64,000 bases of DNA from Phycisphaeraceae bacterium (GTDB lineage Bacteria > Planctomycetota > Phycisphaerae > Phycisphaerales > Phycisphaeraceae), in the NCBI GenBank assembly GCA_029260715.1, contig JAJDCS010000009.1, positions 62,001 to 126,000 of the forward strand, given 5' to 3'. Both the position numbers and the translations under genes were made by a program. The notes below the pieces were generated by a model. It was not told the origin of the DNA and did not search any database. It saw only the letters and a list, made by a program, of their open reading frames with translations. How positions within the stretch are numbered: position 1 is the stretch's first letter; every line of letters starts with the position of its first letter. Shown here piece after piece: positions 8,357-16,822 of this stretch.

Positions 8357-10225
8357 TTGCAGCAGACGAACACCACCCAAAATCATGACACCACCACCGA
8401 ACCGACCAACGGGGTCCTGGTCCGGCGGATGCTGGGCCTGGCGTGGCGATACCGCCTGGGGTGTCTCAAAGCACTGGGCCTGCAACTGATCGTCCAAGCC
8501 TTGAAACTCGCCGGGCTAGGCCTGACCGGCTTGGGAATCGACCTGCTTCGCTACAAAGTGACCGGCGGGCGGTGGCCCCTGGGGTGGCTGGGGGTCGAGC
8601 CGGCGGTGAGCGGTTCGGGCTTCGGGCCCGTCGCCGCCGTAGCGGGCGCGGCGCTCGTGGCTGCACTGGCGCACGCATGGCTGATGTACCTGGCCATGGT
8701 CTGCGACGCACGCCTGGTCCAAGACATCATCGTCGCCTTACGCACACAGGTCTACGACAAACTCCAACGCCTCAGCTTCCGATTCTTCGACGCCAACCAG
8801 AGCGGCTCGATCATCAACCGCGTCACCGCCGACGTCCAAGCCGTACGCCTGTTCGTTGACAACGTGCTACTCGAAGGCATTGTCATCACCATCTCGCTGG
8901 TGTTCTACCTCGTGTACATGCTCAACATCCACGCCCTCCTGGCCGTCGCCTGCCTGGCCAGCACGCCCGCCGTCTGGGCCATGATGGTCGTCTTCACGCG
9001 CATCGTACGCCCCGCGTACAGACGCAGCCGACAGCTAGCCGACCACATGGTCCTGTGTCTGTCGGAGAACATCCAAGGCGTACACGTGGTCAAGGGGTTC
9101 GCCCGCCAGGACCCGGAAACCCAAAAATTTAAAAACGCGAACCTAGCGCTCAAAGACCAGCAGCACTGGATCTTCTGGCGTGTCAGCACCTTCATCCCAT
9201 CCATCACCTTCATGACGTACATCAACCAAGCCGTGCTCCTAGGCTACGGCGGGTACCTGGTCATCCAAGACCGCCTGCCCCTGGGCGGTGGGCTGCTGGT
9301 GTTCGCTGGCATCCTCCAGCAACTTGCCCAGCGCGTCTCGGACATCGGCTCCATCGCCAACAGCGTCCAGCGCAGCCTCACCGGCGCCGCCCGCGTGTTC
9401 GAGGTCATCGACGAGCCCGTGGAGATCGCAAGCCCCCCCACGCCCGCCGTCCTGCCCGCCGGGCCGCTGGGCGTGGCGTTTGAAAACGTGCAATTCGCCT
9501 ACAGCGACGGGCAGCGCGTGCTGCACAACATCGACCTACACGTCCAGCCGGGCCAAGTCGTCGCCATCACAGGCCCCGTCGGGTCGGGCAAGAGCACACT
9601 GCTAAGCCTCGTCCCGAGGTTCTACGACGCACACGCCGGCCGAGTCTGCGTCGGCGGTGTGCCCGTGCGAGACCTGGACCTCGACACACTGCGCCGCAAC
9701 ACCGGCGTCGTCTTCCAAGAAAACTTCCTGTTCAGCAATACCATCGCCGCGAACATCGCGTTCGGACACCCCGAAGCCACGCGTCATCAAATCGAAACCG
9801 CCGCACGCACCGCCGCTATCCACGACTTCATCCTCACCCTCCCCGACGGCTACGACACCGTGATCGGCGAAAACGGCGTGGACCTGTCGGGCGGACAACG
9901 CCAACGCCTGGCCATCGCCAGAGCCGTCTTGCTCGACCCCGCTGTGCTCCTACTCGACGACCCCACCGCCGGCGTCGACCCGCAGACAGAGCAAGAAATA
10001 CTTGAAGCCATGACCCAAGCCGTGCAAGGCCGAACCACGCTGATCGTCACACACCGCTTAAGCACGCTTAGCCTGGCCAACCGTGTCGTCGTCATGGACA
10101 ACGGGCGCATCGTCCAAGAAGGCTCACACGAGGAGCTACTCACCACAGCCGGGCATTACCAAGAACTCGCCCAGCTTCAGTTGTCTTATAACCCCGGCGA
10201 CACACCGCCCGGCACACCGGAATAG
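8357..10225 (+). CDS. ABC exporter half-transporter, degenerate-site subunit
   Basis: A 622-residue type IV (MsbA-like) exporter: an N-terminal six-helix membrane domain (residues about 35-340, with FRFFDANQSGSIINRVTADV as the coupling region) and a C-terminal nucleotide-binding domain. Walker A is GPVGSGKST (about 406-414), the signature is canonical LSGGQRQR (about 510) and Walker B ends LLLDDPTAG, so the catalytic Glu is replaced by Asp. The His switch is present (THRLSTL). With the next gene it probably forms a heterodimeric exporter in which this half provides the good signature and a weakened Walker B. The start is TTG at 8357, not strongly supported. Five bases separate it from the next gene. 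Substrate unknown. Confidence 0.92.
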   Translation: MQQTNTTQNHDTTTEPTNGVLVRRMLGLAWRYRLGCLKALGLQLIVQALKLAGLGLTGLGIDLLRYKVTGGRWPLGWLGVEPAVSGSGFGPVAAVAGAALVAALAHAWLMYLAMVCDARLVQDIIVALRTQVYDKLQRLSFRFFDANQSGSIINRVTADVQAVRLFVDNVLLEGIVITISLVFYLVYMLNIHALLAVACLASTPAVWAMMVVFTRIVRPAYRRSRQLADHMVLCLSENIQGVHVVKGFARQDPETQKFKNANLALKDQQHWIFWRVSTFIPSITFMTYINQAVLLGYGGYLVIQDRLPLGGGLLVFAGILQQLAQRVSDIGSIANSVQRSLTGAARVFEVIDEPVEIASPPTPAVLPAGPLGVAFENVQFAYSDGQRVLHNIDLHVQPGQVVAITGPVGSGKSTLLSLVPRFYDAHAGRVCVGGVPVRDLDLDTLRRNTGVVFQENFLFSNTIAANIAFGHPEATRHQIETAARTAAIHDFILTLPDGYDTVIGENGVDLSGGQRQRLAIARAVLLDPAVLLLDDPTAGVDPQTEQEILEAMTQAVQGRTTLIVTHRLSTLSLANRVVVMDNGRIVQEGSHEELLTTAGHYQELAQLQLSYNPGDTPPGTPE

Positions 10226-10230
10226 CAGCC

Positions 10231-12048
10231 ATGACAAGCACACCCCAAGCCATGGGGCTCACACGCCTGGACCCTCAGCAAGACCGCGAGCCCAATCAAC
10301 GCCCGCTGGACCTCGCCCTTATCCGCCGCCTGTGGAGTTACACCGGCGCCTACAAGCGAAAGCGGAACTGGCTTCTGGTGATGGTCTTTATTCGCGCAGC
10401 CCAACTGCCGCTATTAGCCGCACTCTTCGCCGCCGTGATCGACGGACCCATCGAGGGGCACAGACCATCGGGCCTGGCCATCGGCGTCACCGCCTACGTC
10501 CTGCTCGCGGCCATCGAGGTGGCGGTCTACCACTTCCGGCTACGCCTGGCCATGGAACTGGGAGAAGCCGTCGTACACGACCTGCGAAACGAAGTCTTCG
10601 CCCACCTCCAGTGCATGCCCATGCGGTTCTTCGCCAAGACCAAGCTGGGCAGACTGATCAGCAGAATCACCTCCGACTGCAACAGTGTGCGCATGGGCGT
10701 CCAAGAAGTGCTGTTCGTGTGCGCCATCCAGGGCGGGCAAATGGCCGTCGCCGCGGGGCTGATGCTCTGGCGAGACATGATGCTCTTCGGGCTGCTGCTG
10801 CTGTTCGCCCCCGCCGTCTGGGCCCTGAACCGCTACTTCCACCCACGACTAAGCCAAGCGCACCGCGACGTGCAAGAGTCGTTCAGCCGCGTCACGTCCA
10901 CCCTCGCCGAGTCCGTCGGCGGCATCCGCGTCACACAAGGCTTCGTCCGCCAAGACGTCAACGCACAACTGTTCCACGACCTCGTCGCCGACCACTCGCA
11001 ATACCACATGGCCGCCCGCCGCAAACACGCCGTCTACCTCCCACTCCTAGACCTCAACAGCCAGGTCTTCTTCGCCGCACTGCTGGTCGTCGGCGGCTAC
11101 CGCGTGCTCACCCCCGGCGGCGCCGCCAGCCTGGGCGATCTGGTTTATTTCATCATGCTCGCCAACGCCTTCTTCGGCCCCATCGTCGCGATCGGCAAGC
11201 AGTACAACAACGCCCTCGAGGCGATGGCCGGCGCCGAGCGTGTGTTCGGCCTGCTCGACCGACAACCCGCATGGTCCGACCCACCCAACGCCGCGCCACT
11301 CCCCCCGATCAAGGGCCGCGTCGAGTTCCAGTCCATCGGCTTCGAGTACGACCCCGGTCGGCCTGTCCTCGAAGACATCAACCTCGCCACACAGCCCGGC
11401 CAAACCGTCGCGCTCGTCGGGCACACCGGCAGCGGCAAGTCCACCATGATCAGCCTCATCGCTCGCTTCTACCTGCCCACCACCGGCCGCCTGCTCATCG
11501 ACGGGCACGACACACGCACCATCCAAGGCCCCTCACTGCACAAACAAATGGGCATCGTCCTCCAGAGCAACTTCCTGTTCACCGGCAGCGTCATGGACAA
11601 CATCCGCATCGGCCGCCCCGACGCCGACGATGTGCAAGTCATCGACGCCGCCCGCCGCCTAGGCTGCCTCGACTTATTCGAAGCCATGCCCGACGGCTTC
11701 GCCACACAAGTCGGCGAACGCGGCAGCGGCCTGTCCCTGGGCCAAAGACAACTCGTCTGCTTCGCAAGAGCCATGCTCGCCGACCCACGCATCCTCATCC
11801 TCGACGAAGCCACCAGCGCCGTCGACACCGTCACCGAAGCACGCATCCAATCGGCGTTGGAGCAACTCATCTCCGGCCGAACCAGCTTCGTCGTAGCGCA
11901 CCGCCTAAGCACCATCCGCCACGCCGACACCGTTTTAGTATTGGATCAGGGAAGAATCATCGAACGCGGCACACACGACCAACTGCTCACCGCAGCCGGC
12001 GCCTACGCCAACCTATACCACCAATTCACTCGCGGCATCGAAGGATGA
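10231..12048 (+). CDS. ABC exporter half-transporter, catalytic-site subunit
   Basis: A 605-residue partner of the preceding half-transporter. The membrane domain (about residues 45-340) contains the MRFFAKTKLGRLISRITSD coupling region, and the nucleotide-binding domain follows. Walker A is GHTGSGKST (about 397-405) and Walker B is ILILDEATSAVD with the catalytic Glu intact, but the signature is LSLGQRQL instead of LSGGQ. Combined with the neighbour this predicts one competent and one degenerate ATP site, as known for heterodimeric exporters such as TM287/288 and BmrCD. The operon ends here: a dispersed repeat follows and the next gene is convergent. Substrate unknown; lipid or drug export are possibilities. 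Confidence 0.92.
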   Translation: MTSTPQAMGLTRLDPQQDREPNQRPLDLALIRRLWSYTGAYKRKRNWLLVMVFIRAAQLPLLAALFAAVIDGPIEGHRPSGLAIGVTAYVLLAAIEVAVYHFRLRLAMELGEAVVHDLRNEVFAHLQCMPMRFFAKTKLGRLISRITSDCNSVRMGVQEVLFVCAIQGGQMAVAAGLMLWRDMMLFGLLLLFAPAVWALNRYFHPRLSQAHRDVQESFSRVTSTLAESVGGIRVTQGFVRQDVNAQLFHDLVADHSQYHMAARRKHAVYLPLLDLNSQVFFAALLVVGGYRVLTPGGAASLGDLVYFIMLANAFFGPIVAIGKQYNNALEAMAGAERVFGLLDRQPAWSDPPNAAPLPPIKGRVEFQSIGFEYDPGRPVLEDINLATQPGQTVALVGHTGSGKSTMISLIARFYLPTTGRLLIDGHDTRTIQGPSLHKQMGIVLQSNFLFTGSVMDNIRIGRPDADDVQVIDAARRLGCLDLFEAMPDGFATQVGERGSGLSLGQRQLVCFARAMLADPRILILDEATSAVDTVTEARIQSALEQLISGRTSFVVAHRLSTIRHADTVLVLDQGRIIERGTHDQLLTAAGAYANLYHQFTRGIEG

Positions 12049-12093
12049 GGCTTCCCCACAATCTCAGACACATTCTGACAAACGTGAGCCGCC

Positions 12094-12115
12094 CACGACG
12101 AGCCGCGACCGTGAG
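12094..12115. repeat. 22-bp palindromic repeat, copy 1
   Basis: CACGACGAGCCGCGACCGTGAG recurs with a single difference at 40228-40249. Each copy can fold, with CACG near the left end pairing with CGTG at the right. Copy 1 abuts the left end of the truncated family-1 element at 12115. It lies just after the ABC exporter stop codon. Confidence 0.6.
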
Positions 12116-12210
12116 CCGGGTGGCACGGCTTGCTTGCAAGCCGTGAAATGCGGCTCCGCCATGACAACTATCACCGAATAGGATGGCGGATAATGACGCC
12201 AGTTGCTCTA
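12115..12210. repeat. MITE-like dispersed element, family 1, copy B (left-truncated)
   Basis: These 96 bp match the right two-thirds of copy A (2928-3023) with about four differences, including the internal CACGGCTTGC/GCAAGCCGTG hairpin and the right terminal repeat ending TTGCTCTA. The left 50 bp seen in copies A and C are missing and are replaced by the 22-bp palindrome at 12094. It is non-coding and lies between the ABC exporter operon and the convergent PEP-CTERM gene. Confidence 0.8.
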
Positions 12211-12262
12211 AGAGCGTACTCGGGAAACCGCCTACGACGAGCCGCCCGCCTCAGGAGGCGGA

Positions 12263-14239
12263 TCAGGCAGCGGCCTTCGCTCGCCGGCGAAACGCCAAGC
12301 AACCCGCCACACCCAACAACGCCAACGAACTAGGCTCAGGCACCACAACCGACAGCCGACCGATCGTGTGCAACGACGACGTATCCCACAGCAGCCCGGG
12401 CGTCAGCGTGGGCAGTATCACGTCGGCGAACACGCCGTCCACGCTGCCATTGAACTCAAAAACATCAAACGCATCGCCCGCCTCGGGGACAAACCCGTCG
12501 ATCAGCAACACGTCCAGCGTGCCGTCCAACTGGGCCATGCCGTTGACAATAATCAGGTCGTGCTCCGTACCAGGCACAAGCCCACCCAGTTCAACCTCCG
12601 TCAGCGACGTATCCGCCAAAAGAAAATCGTCGAATGTGGCAGTCGTCGGGCTCAACCCCGGGCTGAAAGTCCCCGCAAACAACACCGACCCGCCGTAGTC
12701 GCCCACACCCGTCACCGTGCCGGTGAATGCCAAGGGGTTACCCACGTCCGGGCCACCATTAACAAACCCATTATTCAAGAAGTCACCATTAACCGTCCCA
12801 GGCCCGTCGAGCGTCTTGCCGAACTCCAAAACAAAACCGTTCGCCGCCGTGAGCGTCCCGCCGTTGATCTCCGTCAACGAACCCAGCACCGCCTCGTTGC
12901 GGTCATTGATCGTCACGGTATGGCTGCCCACCTGAAGCGTGCCGTCACTGAAAAACCCGTCAAAAGCGTTGGCGTCGCCCATCGTCAGGTCGCCCGTGGC
13001 TTGGATGATCGACCCGATCCCAGCCGCCACCTTCCCGTTGACCGTGCTTCCAGCCACCAAGTTATCCCCCACGCCAAGCGCCACCCCGTTCGCCGCGTGG
13101 AGCGTCCCGCCAACGATCGTCGTGAGCACGCCCAGATTGGCGAACCCCGCCGAATACAGCGTGACTTCGTTGTCGTCCACGTCCAGCGTGCCCGCAAAGT
13201 TAAAACCCGCAAAACTCGCCGCGTCGCCCAACTCAAACGCACCCGTCGCGTTGATCGCCGCCCTCGGCCCACCCGTCACCGGCCCCTGAACACTGCCGCT
13301 GCCGGTGATCGTGTCGTTGCCCACCACGAAGTCTATATCAAACCCGTTAGGCATAATCAGGTTGCCGCCATCGAGCGAAAGACGCGGTGTAAAAAACGTA
13401 CCCTCCTCAACCGTGATCGACGCACCCGATTCGATTGATGTTGTTTCACTGGAGTGTGAGATGTGCAATGTATTGAATGGCGAATCGCGGAGCACGATTG
13501 ACGCCCCGTTCGATACAACCAATGACATCGCACCGACACCGCCGTCCACAATATCAACAACGGCGTCAGCCCCGGTGACAGTCATTTGTGCGCCCGAGGA
13601 AAAACCACCCCGGCCGTCCACCGTAACCACCGCGCCGGATTGAACGGTTGCGGTTCCGTCCGAAGACACATGCCCTCTTTTTCCCAGTTGACCAACGTCA
13701 ATTGCAGCTCCGTCAGAGATGACCAAGCCCTGATCTGCCACAAATGGATTCTCACTAATCGCTATGACTCGAGTGGTATCGCCGCTGACCAAAATCGAAT
13801 CCGCTCTTAGTGAGGTCGAACCACTCATGGTCAACAAAGCGCCGGAGTCGATGGTCAACATGTCTCCCGGCTCATCGATACGCAACTTGGTACGGTCCAG
13901 CAACGAGATCGAAGCGCCATTCGAGGCCGTTAGATTTCTATAGTTGATAGTGATATTGCTCCCTCCTATGTTGACGGCGCTGGCACTCAGCGTGATCGAC
14001 CCATTCGAGTCGGTCAGCACATCGGCGTTTGCCTGAACGTAGCCGATGCCTAAGTCAATCGTCAGTTCATCCGTCGCATCCGGCCCGCCGTCCGGGTCCC
14101 AGTTTGTCGGGTCGAACCAATCGGTCCCGGCCCCGCCCACACCGCCGTCCCACGCACGCTCCACACCCTGCGCGTCGAGCGCAACTGCCAACCCAAACAT
14201 CAAAACCCAAAAGCTGAAAAACCTCGTTTGACTCGGCAT
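12263..14239 (-). CDS. Large exported beta-repeat protein with PEP-CTERM sorting tail (658 aa)
   Basis: The signal peptide (residues 1-23) is followed by AWDGGVGGAGTDWFDPTNWDP, the usual opening of planctomycete autotransporter-like repeat proteins, then a long stretch of beta-helix-like repeats rich in Gly, Thr, Asp and Val (about residues 50-550). Near residues 555-620 there is a terminal module (GTEHDLIIVNGMAQLDGTLDV) also found in the proteins at 25956 and 36959. The last 25 residues are a PEP-CTERM signal: VPEPSSLALLGVAGCLAF then RRRAK. Exosortase would cleave this tail and attach the protein to the envelope or the extracellular matrix. No exosortase gene is in the window. GGGAG precedes the ATG at a good distance. 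Likely a cell-surface or matrix protein; the precise role is unknown. Confidence 0.88.
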   Translation of the reverse strand: MPSQTRFFSFWVLMFGLAVALDAQGVERAWDGGVGGAGTDWFDPTNWDPDGGPDATDELTIDLGIGYVQANADVLTDSNGSITLSASAVNIGGSNITINYRNLTASNGASISLLDRTKLRIDEPGDMLTIDSGALLTMSGSTSLRADSILVSGDTTRVIAISENPFVADQGLVISDGAAIDVGQLGKRGHVSSDGTATVQSGAVVTVDGRGGFSSGAQMTVTGADAVVDIVDGGVGAMSLVVSNGASIVLRDSPFNTLHISHSSETTSIESGASITVEEGTFFTPRLSLDGGNLIMPNGFDIDFVVGNDTITGSGSVQGPVTGGPRAAINATGAFELGDAASFAGFNFAGTLDVDDNEVTLYSAGFANLGVLTTIVGGTLHAANGVALGVGDNLVAGSTVNGKVAAGIGSIIQATGDLTMGDANAFDGFFSDGTLQVGSHTVTINDRNEAVLGSLTEINGGTLTAANGFVLEFGKTLDGPGTVNGDFLNNGFVNGGPDVGNPLAFTGTVTGVGDYGGSVLFAGTFSPGLSPTTATFDDFLLADTSLTEVELGGLVPGTEHDLIIVNGMAQLDGTLDVLLIDGFVPEAGDAFDVFEFNGSVDGVFADVILPTLTPGLLWDTSSLHTIGRLSVVVPEPSSLALLGVAGCLAFRRRAKAAA

Positions 14240-14299
14240 GGCGGTCTCCCTTCGGCCTGAGTTAGGCCATGGACAATAAAGAAATAGATTGTTTAGTAA

Positions 14300-14327
14300 A
14301 TAATATCAGATTGCTTTTGCTCCACAA
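14300..14327 (-). promoter_or_regulatory. Putative promoter of the 658-aa PEP-CTERM gene
   Basis: Read on the minus strand there is a TTGTGG element (14322-14327), a 16-bp spacer and TATTAT (14300-14305), about 60 bp upstream of the ATG at 14239. A TTGCTTT/AAAGCAA inverted repeat overlaps the -35 region and could be an operator. An 11-base G run (C on the plus strand) lies about five bases upstream of the -35 element. Confidence 0.4.
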
Positions 14328-14332
14328 AGCAA

Positions 14333-14343
14333 CCCCCCCCCCC
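14333..14343. repeat. Homopolymeric C11 tract
   Basis: Eleven consecutive C on the plus strand, immediately upstream (for the minus-strand gene) of the putative promoter of the PEP-CTERM surface protein. Tracts of this length are prone to slippage, and in other bacteria such tracts next to surface-protein promoters cause phase variation. Here that is only inference. Confidence 0.85.
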
Positions 14344-14354
14344 ACGAGATCTAT

Positions 14355-14380
14355 GGAAAAATGGCCGTTTTTACAACGGC
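14355..14380 (-). terminator. Rho-independent terminator of the M29 aminopeptidase gene
   Basis: On the minus strand GCCGTT pairs with AACGGC across a five-base loop, followed by CATTTTT. It lies about 50 bp after the stop codon of the aminopeptidase gene (14432). The stem is short (6 bp), so strength is uncertain. Confidence 0.5.
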
Positions 14381-14431
14381 TCACCGCAAAAATGATAAAA
14401 TAGGCAAACTGCGAGACGGCCTAGCCGTGCC

Positions 14432-15571
14432 TCACTCACCTTTCGGCCAACCCTCAAACACAAACTTCCCGTCCTTAGAAATGACCTCGCCATCCACGGT
14501 GATCGTCCCGCCTGTGCGCAGGTCGCACACCATGTCCCAGTGCAACCCCGACTCGTTGGCGTTGCCCGTCTCGGGATAGCCCGCCCCCACCGCCGCGTGG
14601 AACGTGCCGCCGATCTTCTCGTCGAAAAGCGTGTTCTTCGAGTACTGCTGGATCTGATAATTCGTCCCGATGGCGATCTCACCCAAGCTGCGAGCGCCCG
14701 GATCCTGATCGAGCATCTTGACGAGGAAATCCTCGTTCTTAGAAGCCTTCGCCTTCACCACGCGCCCCTTCTCGAACGTCAACTCGATGTCGTGTACCTC
14801 CCGTCCGCGGTGCACCGCCGGGAACGAATACCGCACAAACCCGTTCACGCCCCCGTCCGCCGCCTTCAGGTTCGGCCCGGTGAACACCTCCCCGTCGGGA
14901 AAATTGTGGTGCCCGCAGCAATTCACCCACTTCATGCCCTCGACGTTCACCGTCAGGTCCGTGCCGTTGGCTGTCTTGAAATGGATAATCTTCTTCCCGT
15001 TGAGGTAGTCCACCGCTTTCTGCTGGGTCTTCTCCACCTCACGCCAGTGGGCCACCGGGTCGTCCTTGTCGATGTGCCCGGCTGCGAACACAAAATCTTC
15101 GTACTGACGCAGGCTCATCTCAGCGTCCTGGGCACTGGCCTGCGTGGGGAACAGCGTGCCCACCCAGCGCAACTCGTTCTTAGCCGCGCGATCCATGAAG
15201 ACCTTAAAAATCGGCTTGCGCGCCGAAGACACCAGGCTCTGGCGGTTCGGGTCCACCCGCGACTGCCGTTTTGTATTCGTCTCCGCCCAGAAGCCGATCG
15301 ACACGTCGATGGTCTCCACCTCGTGCTTGGCTAGCGGGCTGACGTACTGAAGCTGCTCGTCGTTGGCGTGCTCGAAGAAAATATCCATGACCGAGTCCGG
15401 CGCGCACTTAAGGTAAGGATACGCCCCCGCACGCAGCGCGCACTCATACACCGCCTCTTGCAGCGGCAACGCCACCGGGTCGCCGGTAATCCGCACGATC
15501 TGGCCGGGCTTGACCTTGGTTGAATACTCCACCAACACTCGGGCTAACTTGTCCAAACGGGGGTCGCGCAC
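14432..15571 (-). CDS. M29-family (thermophilic AmpS-type) metallo-aminopeptidase
   Basis: An intracellular zinc or cobalt aminopeptidase of family M29, 379 residues from the chosen start. The conserved metal-binding segments are visible in order: DGEVFTGPN, LGEIAIGTNYQIQQYSKNTL, GTFHAAVGAGYPETG and ESGLHWDMVCDL, supplying the two Glu, two His, Tyr and Asp ligands of the family. The open frame runs 34 residues further, to 15673, but homologues begin with DPRLDKLARVLVEY. A GTG at 15571 directly before that segment has GAGG at a good distance, so I chose it. A hairpin terminator follows at 14355-14380. Confidence 0.9.
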   Translation of the reverse strand: MRDPRLDKLARVLVEYSTKVKPGQIVRITGDPVALPLQEAVYECALRAGAYPYLKCAPDSVMDIFFEHANDEQLQYVSPLAKHEVETIDVSIGFWAETNTKRQSRVDPNRQSLVSSARKPIFKVFMDRAAKNELRWVGTLFPTQASAQDAEMSLRQYEDFVFAAGHIDKDDPVAHWREVEKTQQKAVDYLNGKKIIHFKTANGTDLTVNVEGMKWVNCCGHHNFPDGEVFTGPNLKAADGGVNGFVRYSFPAVHRGREVHDIELTFEKGRVVKAKASKNEDFLVKMLDQDPGARSLGEIAIGTNYQIQQYSKNTLFDEKIGGTFHAAVGAGYPETGNANESGLHWDMVCDLRTGGTITVDGEVISKDGKFVFEGWPKGE

Positions 15572-15777
15572 ACCTGCCTCGCTTTCCAAAGGTTTGATGA
15601 AAACCTCGTATCTTAACCCCACCACCCAAATCAAACCACACAGCCTAATATATAGAGCTAATCCGCCGACCAAGTTGTATTTACCGACGCGTCAAAAACA
15701 TTTATGATGGATACGGTCAAATAATCACAGCGTCCCCGCGCGGACCCACGGCCCACCACGAAGTGGGAGGATCACCA

Positions 15778-16809
15778 TTGCCTACAGAGCCATCAGGCTC
15801 AGACAGCCACCAGACAGGCACAGCCGCGACCAGTGGCCCAGTATCGCAACACCCGCACAACTCAACCACACCCGCCCCGGCACACGAATCGCCGTTCGGA
15901 GCCAACCTCGAACCGTTCCTGCGCGACGCGTGCGCCGGCCGACTGTCCCAAGTCGGGTGGTTCCGCACCGACTGGCAGCGGGGCGGCGCCCTCACCGGAT
16001 ACGCCACATACCGCGACGACCGCAGCCAAGACCAAGCCGTCGTCGTGAAACTCCCCGTAGGCCCCAGCGAGCGGCAGTGGCTGCTGCGACTAGAAAGCCA
16101 AACAGACATCGTGCCACGCGTCTGGGCGGACGGCCAAACCCTCGGCGGATACGACATCGCCTGGGTCGTCATGGAGCGACTGCCACACGGACCGCTTAGC
16201 GCCGCTTGGGAAGGCAATGCCTTTGATCTGCTCGTCGAAGCCGTCGGGCGGTTCTACGCGGCCTCTCAACAAACCCCCATCGACCGTCCACCACCAGCCA
16301 AAGATTGGCAGCAGATCTTCCAATTCGCTCGCGAAAGCGTTAAACGACGCAACCTGGCCCACCCGCAGCGTTGGAACAAGGCGCTAAAAAAAGCAGGACG
16401 AAAGCTCAATGAGTGGATCGACGCGTGGGACAGCAGGCCCACAGACCAGTGGTGCCATGGCGACCTCCACCTAGCCAACGCCATGACCCGCACCCCACCG
16501 CCCAACGGGCCCGCCCTGCTGCTGGACTTCGCACTGACCCACCCAGGACACTGGACCGAAGACGCCGTCTACGTCGAACACCTTTATTGGGCACGCCGAG
16601 ACAAACTGTTCGGCCGAAAGGTCTGCAAGCAAATCGCCCAGGAGCGCCGCAAGCTCAACCTGCAAGTCTCCGACGACTGGCCACGCTACGCCACCGCCCA
16701 GCGAGCCCTGTTAGCAATGAGCACACCCGCGGACCTACGCCACAACGGCGACCCCCAACACGTCCAAGCAGCGCTTGAGGTGCTGGAAAACGAAGCGGGC
16801 GTGACTTGA
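15778..16809 (+). CDS. Aminoglycoside phosphotransferase-like kinase family protein
   Basis: About 343 residues with the APH/choline-kinase fold. The N-lobe has WFRTDWQRGGALTGYATY and VVVKLPVG (ATP-binding Lys). The catalytic loop is HGDLHLAN (about residue 226) and the metal-binding segment is LLLDFAL (about 249), where the usual DFE/DWE is DFA. The first 40 residues are low-complexity Ser/Thr/Pro/His. TTG at 15778 is chosen because GGAGG lies seven bases upstream; a GTG at 15763 precedes that ribosome site and is less likely. The substrate is unknown. Resistance to aminoglycosides cannot be inferred, since this superfamily is broad. Confidence 0.8.
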   Translation: MPTEPSGSDSHQTGTAATSGPVSQHPHNSTTPAPAHESPFGANLEPFLRDACAGRLSQVGWFRTDWQRGGALTGYATYRDDRSQDQAVVVKLPVGPSERQWLLRLESQTDIVPRVWADGQTLGGYDIAWVVMERLPHGPLSAAWEGNAFDLLVEAVGRFYAASQQTPIDRPPPAKDWQQIFQFARESVKRRNLAHPQRWNKALKKAGRKLNEWIDAWDSRPTDQWCHGDLHLANAMTRTPPPNGPALLLDFALTHPGHWTEDAVYVEHLYWARRDKLFGRKVCKQIAQERRKLNLQVSDDWPRYATAQRALLAMSTPADLRHNGDPQHVQAALEVLENEAGVT

Positions 16810-16822
16810 TGGTTTCTTGACG

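Noticed and set aside
10083-12146. A 687-codon plus-strand frame overlapping the second ABC gene
   Set aside because: It is a frame-shifted shadow of the ABC transporter with extreme Arg/Pro/His content and no domain; the ABC frame has all motifs.
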